Assembly (NCBI GenBank): GCA_910577635.1
Contig: CAJTNR010000018.1
Location: 1 to 38,644, forward strand
Length of the DNA stretch: 38,644 nucleotides
Direction: 5' to 3'
Source: an uncultured Vampirovibrio sp.
GTDB lineage: Bacteria; Cyanobacteriota; Vampirovibrionia; Gastranaerophilales; Gastranaerophilaceae
A program made the position numbers and the translations under genes. The number at the start of each line of letters is the position of its first letter. Positions within the stretch are counted from its first letter, which is position 1. Positions 33,344 through 38,644 of the stretch are shown piece by piece. The notes under the pieces are model-generated. The model was not told the DNA's origin, made no database searches, and saw only the letters and a program-made list of their open reading frames with translations.

Positions 33344-34402
33344 CTAATAATTTATATACCATTTATATGTATCTTTAATGCCTTGTTCAAGCTCAACTTT
33401 TGGACTCCAGCCCAATTTTTTAATTTTTGTATCATCCATTAATTTTCTAAAAGTCCCGTTTGGCTTGGTTGTATCATATTCAATTTTTTGAGGAAGCCCT
33501 ACAATATCTTGCAATAGTTTATAAAGTTTTGATAATTTAATATCATCCCCTCTGGTAATATTAACCAGCTCACCAATTTCTTTAGCATCTTTATTTTCTG
33601 CAAGATAAAAACAAGCATCGGCTAAATCATCTGATGACATTAACTCACGATAAACGCTTCCATCACCCCAGACAATAACTTTGTCTTTATAAGCTCCAAT
33701 TTTATTAAGAACTTCAACAATTGATTCTTCATTGTTGTAATCTATGGATTCATCATATCCATAACCAATTTTTCTTTTCTTCAAATCTTTAACAATATTA
33801 TCAAAATCATTGTTGTACAATAGCTTTGCAAGATGAAACCGTCTTATTAGCATAGGGAGCAGATGAGCTGTTTCTAAGTTGAAATTATCATTAATTCCAT
33901 ACTGATTGGTAGGCATAAGGGAGATAAAATTTGTTTTGAATTGTTTATTATAATAATGACACAACTTTATTGCAGCAATTTTTGCTATTGCATATCCTTC
34001 ATTAGTTTGCTCCAGTTGAGATGTCAAAAGACAGTCTTCTTTCATGGGCTGCGGCGCACACTTTGGGTAAATACAGCTTGAGCCAAGATTAACAAGTTTT
34101 TTAACATTGTATTTATAACTTGCATTAATTATATTAGAAGATATCATTAAATTATTGTATAAAAACTCAGCAGGATAGGTTGAATTGGCAAGGATTCCGC
34201 CAACTTTTGCCGCAGCCAAAAAGACATAATCCGGTTTTTCCTGTCTAAAAAATTCTTCGGTTTCTTTCTGGCTTATCAAATTAAGTTCAAATGAAGTCCT
34301 GACAACAATATTATCAAACCCTTCTTTTCTTAATCTTCGCTCTATTGCGCTTCCGACAAGTCCTTTGTGTCCTGCTATATAAATTTTTGAATTTTTATCC
34401 AT
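33344..34402 (-). CDS. fcl: GDP-L-fucose synthase
   Basis: 352 aa from ATG 34402 (MDKNSKIYIAGHKGLVGSAI) with GAAGG upstream; an in-frame ATG at 34423 overlaps gmd by 11 bases. SDR motifs are GHKGLVG for NADPH, the SSCIYP serine and YAIAK for the catalytic Tyr/Lys. It epimerises and reduces GDP-4-keto-6-deoxymannose to GDP-fucose, the step after Gmd. An internal ~35-residue insert (KDLKKRKIGYGYDESIDYNNEES) makes it longer than the usual ~320 aa; the same insert-like length is seen in some capsule-locus copies. Confidence 0.93.
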   Translation of the reverse strand: MDKNSKIYIAGHKGLVGSAIERRLRKEGFDNIVVRTSFELNLISQKETEEFFRQEKPDYVFLAAAKVGGILANSTYPAEFLYNNLMISSNIINASYKYNVKKLVNLGSSCIYPKCAPQPMKEDCLLTSQLEQTNEGYAIAKIAAIKLCHYYNKQFKTNFISLMPTNQYGINDNFNLETAHLLPMLIRRFHLAKLLYNNDFDNIVKDLKKRKIGYGYDESIDYNNEESIVEVLNKIGAYKDKVIVWGDGSVYRELMSSDDLADACFYLAENKDAKEIGELVNITRGDDIKLSKLYKLLQDIVGLPQKIEYDTTKPNGTFRKLMDDTKIKKLGWSPKVELEQGIKDTYKWYINY

Positions 34403-34412
34403 AATACCTTCT

Positions 34413-35498
34413 TTATATCTCATGGGGTCCTATTATTTTATAGCCCTCTTTTTTTAATACACTCTCTTTTTCAGCTTCAATAATATCCTCTTGGACCATT
34501 TCTTCAATCATTGTATCAAGGTCGTATCGAGGAAGCCAGTTAAGAAGATTTCTTGCTTTAGCGGCATCACCCAAAAGCAGATCAACTTCAGTGGGTCTAA
34601 AGTATGCGGGATCAACCTCTACAATTATTCTTCCGTCTTTTGCAATACCCTTTTCGTTTATTCCTTCGCCCTTAAATTCAATTTCAAGACCAGCTTTTTG
34701 GAAAGTCTTTAAACAAAACTCTCGAACAGAGGTTGTAACACCTGTTGCAAGGACAAAATCATCTGGTTTATCATATTGCAGAATTTTCCACATTCCTTCA
34801 ATATAATCTTTTGCATGACCCCAGTCGCGTTTAGCAGAAAGATTGCCTAAGTACAATTTATCTTCTAAACCCAGTTTAATTCTAGCAGCAGCACGGGTGA
34901 TTTTTCTTGTAATAAATGTTTCACCTCTTCTTGGAGATTCGTGATTAAATAGAATTCCATTAGAAGCAAAAATATTGTAAGCTTCTCTATAGTTAACGGT
35001 TATCCAATAAGCGTATAACTTAGCACAAGCATAAGGAGATCTTGGATAGAAAGGGGTTTTTTCTGTTTGCGGTGTCTGCTGCACAAGCCCGTATAATTCA
35101 GATGTTGAAGCCTGGTAGAATTTAGTTTTTTTCTCTAATCCAAGAATTCTTATAGCTTCAAGCATTCTTAATGTTCCTAAAGCATCAGTATTTGCGGTAT
35201 ACTCAGGAGAATCAAATGAAACTTTAACGTGAGATTGGGCAGCCAGATTATAAATTTCATCTGGTCGAACTTCTTGTATAATTCTTATTATATTAGTACT
35301 GTCGGTTAAATCACCATAGTAAAGCTTAAAATTTGTATCTTCAATGTGCCTATCTTGATAAAGATGATCAATTCTTTGAGAATTAAAAGAAGAAGCCCTT
35401 CTTTTAATTCCGTGTACTTCATAACCCTTATCCAGCAAAAACTCAGCCAAATAGCTTCCATCTTGACCTGTAATACCTGTGATTAAAGCTTTTTTCAT
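34413..35498 (-). CDS. gmd: GDP-mannose 4,6-dehydratase
   Basis: 361 aa. Starts KKALITGITGQDGSYLAEFLLDKGYEVHGI with the NADP motif TGITGQDG. RRASSFN, the STSELYG catalytic Ser/Thr and Glu, and YPRSPYACAK (catalytic Tyr/Lys) are all present. It converts GDP-mannose to GDP-4-keto-6-deoxymannose. Followed by fcl with a small gap or overlap, so the pair makes GDP-fucose for the surface-glycan genes around it. Divergent from a glycosyltransferase-like operon. Confidence 0.97.
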   Translation of the reverse strand: MKKALITGITGQDGSYLAEFLLDKGYEVHGIKRRASSFNSQRIDHLYQDRHIEDTNFKLYYGDLTDSTNIIRIIQEVRPDEIYNLAAQSHVKVSFDSPEYTANTDALGTLRMLEAIRILGLEKKTKFYQASTSELYGLVQQTPQTEKTPFYPRSPYACAKLYAYWITVNYREAYNIFASNGILFNHESPRRGETFITRKITRAAARIKLGLEDKLYLGNLSAKRDWGHAKDYIEGMWKILQYDKPDDFVLATGVTTSVREFCLKTFQKAGLEIEFKGEGINEKGIAKDGRIIVEVDPAYFRPTEVDLLLGDAAKARNLLNWLPRYDLDTMIEEMVQEDIIEAEKESVLKKEGYKIIGPHEI

Positions 35499-35530
35499 AA
35501 AATTTCCTTATTATTAATAATTATTATTTT

Positions 35531-35560
35531 ATTATAATGCATATAAAGCAATTATGACAA
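35531..35560 (-). promoter_or_regulatory. Promoter of gmd-fcl
   Basis: TTGTCA (35555-35560), 18-base spacer, TATAAT (35531-35536) on the minus strand, about 33 bases before the gmd ATG. It lies divergent to the promoter at 35596. Confidence 0.6.
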
Positions 35561-35595
35561 ATGAAGTAGTTTAATATATTTATTTTTTCTTCCGT

Positions 35596-35625
35596 TTGAC
35601 AGATAAAGCACCCGGATGTTATATT
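35596..35625 (+). promoter_or_regulatory. Promoter of the glycosyltransferase operon
   Basis: TTGACA (35596-35601), 18-base spacer with an extended TG at 35617-35618, TATATT (35620-35625), then about 31 bases to the ATG. Confidence 0.7.
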
Positions 35626-35656
35626 AAAGTTAATTTAAAGTATATCTGGAGTACAA

Positions 35657-36664
35657 ATGAGTAGTATTTGTCTTAATATTTTATATAAATCATTAAACCC
35701 TTCGCTGATTGATAAAATGGAAAATATTTATTCAAAAAATTTTAATAAAATTTTTCATCTAATGCCTCTTTATAGCGAAGAAGAATACGGAAAAAAAGAA
35801 AATGTTATTCCTGTTTTTGAAAACAAATACCAACTAACAGGACACATTGCACAGGCGTATGAAAAAATTTATCAAGAAAAATATGATTATTATGTCTTTA
35901 TGACAGATGAATGCCTCCTGAGTCCTTGTGTTAATCAAGATAACTTAAAAGAAATTTTTAAACTGGATAAAGATACCTGTTTTATATCAAGTGATATTAA
36001 AGCAGTAGATGTTGATGTTCTAAATGATACAAACTGGGCTTTTCCAAGTTTATTCAATATGACATATAATAAAAACGGCGCTGAAATAATAAAATTCATA
36101 CCAAGTAAAGCTAATGCAAGAAAACTTTATACCAAAAACGCTGATGCAAAAACTCCTTATATCTATGCCGATTATTTCTCTTATTTACAAAAACACATAG
36201 TAGCAAACAGAAGACACAATCACCCCTTCTTTTTTGAATTAAAACACGGTCAAAAGGATATAAAAACCCTAAGCGAAGTTTTTGTCTCAAAACTAGAACA
36301 GGATAAACTTAAGACCATTTATCCTTTTGTATGTTCACAGGCTGAGTTTTTTATAGTTCCTTCTTGTTCAATAAAAAATTTTAAGCACTATTGCGGTTTA
36401 TTAGGTTCAGTTAGACTTCATTATAATATAGGTTTTGCAACAAGTATGTGCTTTAGTGCAAACGAAAAAATAAAAATGCCTAAAGATTATAATGAGGGTA
36501 TAAAAATATTAGATTTAAAACAAAAAAACTACAAAGGACAAACTCCTGCTATTAAATTGATTGAGAAAGACAAAGTTCTAATTGATGACAACCAAGAAGA
36601 AACACTGGTGGCTTATCCTGTTTCATTAGATAAAGTAATTATTGAATCTTGTGAGGAGTATTAA
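35657..36664 (+). CDS. Glycosyltransferase-like protein, paralogue 1
   Basis: 335 aa, not assigned to a named family. It begins ICLNILYKSLNPS and has YDYYVFMTDECLLSP near residues 82-96, the kind of acidic patch found at the nucleotide-sugar site of GT-A enzymes (here DE rather than DxD). No membrane segment. Clearly paralogous to the next gene: AQAYEKIYQEKYDYYVFM against TQAFEKFYSDEYDYYAFM, and FPFVCSQAEFFIVPS against FPFACGFSDFFVIPK. GGAG site, 3 bases between stop and the next ATG. Likely acts on a surface glycan with the fucose pathway next door, by context. Confidence 0.6.
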   Translation: MSSICLNILYKSLNPSLIDKMENIYSKNFNKIFHLMPLYSEEEYGKKENVIPVFENKYQLTGHIAQAYEKIYQEKYDYYVFMTDECLLSPCVNQDNLKEIFKLDKDTCFISSDIKAVDVDVLNDTNWAFPSLFNMTYNKNGAEIIKFIPSKANARKLYTKNADAKTPYIYADYFSYLQKHIVANRRHNHPFFFELKHGQKDIKTLSEVFVSKLEQDKLKTIYPFVCSQAEFFIVPSCSIKNFKHYCGLLGSVRLHYNIGFATSMCFSANEKIKMPKDYNEGIKILDLKQKNYKGQTPAIKLIEKDKVLIDDNQEETLVAYPVSLDKVIIESCEEY

Positions 36665-36667
36665 GTT

Positions 36668-37648
36668 ATGAGCAAAACTTGTTTAGTTGTAATATACAAT
36701 CATCAATATATTGCTAACATTGAAAAACTTGAAAAATTATACAAAAACAAATTCGATAAAATTTACCATATAATGCCCTTCTATACAGGTGATAAGGATA
36801 ACGTCATATCTATTTATGAAAATTCGTATCAATTTTCAAACTATGTAACACAAGCTTTTGAAAAGTTCTATAGTGATGAATATGATTATTATGCCTTTAT
36901 GGGAGACGATGTATTATTAAACCCTGAGCTTACAAGTAACACAATTGAGGAAATGCTTCAAATTAATCAAGATACCGCTTTTACTGCAAGAGATCTTTAT
37001 GTAATGGATAATAAATATTTTCTTACAAGAATCTGGCTTTTTCCTTCAATTCTTAACTATATGTACTCGGATGATAGAAAAACTATTGATAAAATTTTAC
37101 CCGATATTGAAGATATGATTGAAAAATACAAATTACTCGGAATAAAACCTGTTCTTACAAGCGAAGATAAAATTGAATTTTTACAAGACTTTCTACCAGT
37201 ATCACGCCAGCATAATTTCTACTACAAATACTCGCCTTCGCGAGCAGATGAAAACCTGGATTACAAAAAATTATTAAACTCATACAAAGATAAAGAAAAC
37301 AAATCTATAAAGTATCTTTTTCCTTTTGCCTGTGGTTTTTCAGACTTTTTTGTTATTCCAAAAAACTATGTTAAAAAGTTTTCTTATTATGCAGGAGTTT
37401 TAGCTTCTCAAAGAATTTTTGCAGAAGTTGCAGTACCAACTTCGCTTTGTATTGTTATGAATAAGATTTCTATGCCTACTGATATAGGTTTAAATATTAT
37501 TAACTTTACATCAACAGATAAAGAAAGGGTGGAGTTACCCGAAAGATATAATAAATCAGTTAAAAGATTCATTGAAGACTGGGATGAGTCCAATCTTCTT
37601 GTGCATCCTATCAAATACTCAATATGGGAGGTGGATATTGAAGAATAA
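36668..37648 (+). CDS. Glycosyltransferase-like protein, paralogue 2
   Basis: 326 aa, same fold class as the preceding protein. The acidic patch is FMGDDVLLNPEL, closer to a GT-A metal-binding site than in paralogue 1, with the FPSILNYMY block after it and FPFACGFSDFFVIPKNYVKKFSYYAGVL near the end. It starts 3 bases after the first gene and overlaps the third by 11 bases, so the three are one operon. A functional pair or successive transferases building one glycan is plausible; substrate not deducible. Confidence 0.6.
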   Translation: MSKTCLVVIYNHQYIANIEKLEKLYKNKFDKIYHIMPFYTGDKDNVISIYENSYQFSNYVTQAFEKFYSDEYDYYAFMGDDVLLNPELTSNTIEEMLQINQDTAFTARDLYVMDNKYFLTRIWLFPSILNYMYSDDRKTIDKILPDIEDMIEKYKLLGIKPVLTSEDKIEFLQDFLPVSRQHNFYYKYSPSRADENLDYKKLLNSYKDKENKSIKYLFPFACGFSDFFVIPKNYVKKFSYYAGVLASQRIFAEVAVPTSLCIVMNKISMPTDIGLNIINFTSTDKERVELPERYNKSVKRFIEDWDESNLLVHPIKYSIWEVDIEE

Positions 37649-38630
37649 TATCATAATAACAACAATTTTCGAACCAACAAAAGCAGTTAAGCTATTTGCT
37701 AATGATAAAAATAATCATTTAATTATTGCAGGGGATAAAAAAACTCCCGAAAATTGGACTATTGAAGAATCTAATGCTAAAATTACATTCATATCCTGCA
37801 ATAAACCTCTTGGATATAATATTGAAAAGGTTTTACCCTTTAATCATTACTGCAGAAAAATGATAGGATATATATACGCTTCAAAAAACGGAGCGGAAAT
37901 TATCTATGAAACAGATGATGACAACTATCCCAAAAACAATTGGGAATTTATAGAAGAACAAAAAGACGATAAAAACCTCTCCACTCCTTGTGATATGGGG
38001 TTTGTCAATGTTTATAAATATTTTTCTAAAGAAGATATCTGGCCCAGAGGCTACCCGCTTGAGCTTATAAACAATGAGAATCATTTAATTAATGAGGATA
38101 AACTGGAGCAAAAAGACTTAAAAATTGGTGTTTATCAAGGATTAGTGGATAATGAACCTGATGTAGATGCGATTTATCGGCTTACAAAGAATAAAATTTG
38201 CAATTTTGAAAACAAACCCTCAATTGTTCTTTCTAAAGGGACAGTTTGTCCTTATAATTCACAAAATACTTTTACAAAAAAAGACTTATTCCCTCTTCTT
38301 TATCTTCCCTCTACAGTTACCTTTAGATTTACAGATATTCTAAGAGGACTTATAGCGCAGCCTTTAATGTGGATTGAAGGTTACCATCTTTGTTTTAGCC
38401 AAGCCAGCGCAATTCAAGAAAGAAACGAGCACGACTATCTTAAGGATTTTGAATCTGAAATTCCCTGCTATTTGTATGCACAAAAAGTTGTAGATATTGC
38501 AAATGCTGCTATTTGCGGCAATTCAAATCTTAAAGATAATTTGTTTAGAGTTTATAGTGAACTTTACAGAGAGAATATAGTTAAAAAAGAAGAACTCAAT
38601 ATTCTTGAAGCCTGGCTGAAAGATATATAA
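37638..38630 (+). CDS. STELLO/DUF288-family glycosyltransferase
   Basis: 330 aa from TTG 37638 (KNNIIITTIFEPTKAVKLF), with GGAGG 7 bases upstream; the frame is open further back, but that part overlaps the previous gene and does not look like the family. VLPFNHYCRKMIGYIYASKNG and YETDDDNYP, a triple-Asp metal/nucleotide-sugar site, mark DUF288 (STELLO-like) proteins. In plants the family works in the Golgi with cellulose synthase; bacterial members sit in polysaccharide loci. Ends near the window edge with an intact stop. Confidence 0.78.
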   Translation: MKNNIIITTIFEPTKAVKLFANDKNNHLIIAGDKKTPENWTIEESNAKITFISCNKPLGYNIEKVLPFNHYCRKMIGYIYASKNGAEIIYETDDDNYPKNNWEFIEEQKDDKNLSTPCDMGFVNVYKYFSKEDIWPRGYPLELINNENHLINEDKLEQKDLKIGVYQGLVDNEPDVDAIYRLTKNKICNFENKPSIVLSKGTVCPYNSQNTFTKKDLFPLLYLPSTVTFRFTDILRGLIAQPLMWIEGYHLCFSQASAIQERNEHDYLKDFESEIPCYLYAQKVVDIANAAICGNSNLKDNLFRVYSELYRENIVKKEELNILEAWLKDI

Positions 38631-38644
38631 ACCAAATTCAACAG

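Noticed and set aside
1..38644. CRISPR array, tRNA, rRNA or complete insertion sequence
   Set aside because: No regularly spaced direct repeats, cloverleaf-like T-loop sequences, rRNA segments or transposase motifs were seen on reading both strands.

Overview
The window is AT-rich bacterial chromosome from a motile (fliD), capsule- or surface-glycan-making organism. Low GC, A/T-rich spacers, dense overlapping operons and a set of lineage-restricted hypothetical proteins would suit a gut Gastranaerophilales/Melainabacteria-type genome or a similar low-GC lineage. This assignment is inference: no rRNA or tRNA is visible to settle it.

Region A (1-18540) is a defence island. It opens with a decayed phage terminase-small-subunit-like gene, then McrB (split by a frameshift at an A7 run) and McrC on the plus strand. 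Facing them on the minus strand is a SIR2-APAZ plus short prokaryotic Argonaute pair (a SPARSA-type NAD-depleting abortive-infection system). Upstream of that lie a frameshifted HNH endonuclease and a type I restriction-modification operon. The operon has an unusual composition: a degenerate methyltransferase fused to an S-type specificity domain, two different HsdM paralogues, one two-TRD HsdS and HsdR. A small tyrosine recombinase sits just upstream of the operon, and a CoiA-like nuclease gene (also frameshifted) closes the island. A 22-bp-arm perfect palindrome at the type I promoter and a near-perfect 30-bp palindrome at the Argonaute promoter share the core GGTATT/AATACC, which suggests common control by a regulator not encoded here.

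Region B (18541-27062) is housekeeping and lineage-specific: an LprI-like exported protein, rpmI-rplT (no infC beside them), an unrecognised 216-aa protein, rlmN, fliD, a HAD phosphatase, a CsoR-type copper sensor, and a small secreted protein with 25 cysteines. The cysteine-rich gene's promoter carries a textbook CsoR operator; together these look like a copper-induced exported metallothionein-like module. Two hypothetical proteins follow, one of them a repeat-rich, tail-anchored amphipathic protein.

Region C (27063-38644) handles export and surface glycans: two SMR transporters (one frameshifted), a hexapeptide acetyltransferase and a membrane acyltransferase. Then come CapA with two Mur-ligase-like proteins (one lacking its P-loop), GDP-fucose synthesis (fcl, gmd), and, divergently, two paralogous unrecognised proteins probably related to glycosyltransferases plus a STELLO/DUF288-type glycosyltransferase. 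The GDP-fucose genes probably supply donor sugar to the neighbouring transferases, and the CapA/Mur-like set probably makes or attaches an amino-acid polymer or peptide.

Four genes (mcrB, HNH, CoiA-like, first SMR) each carry a single-base indel, mostly in homopolymers. Either the assembly has residual indel errors or these genes are decaying; the reader should treat their interruption as provisional.
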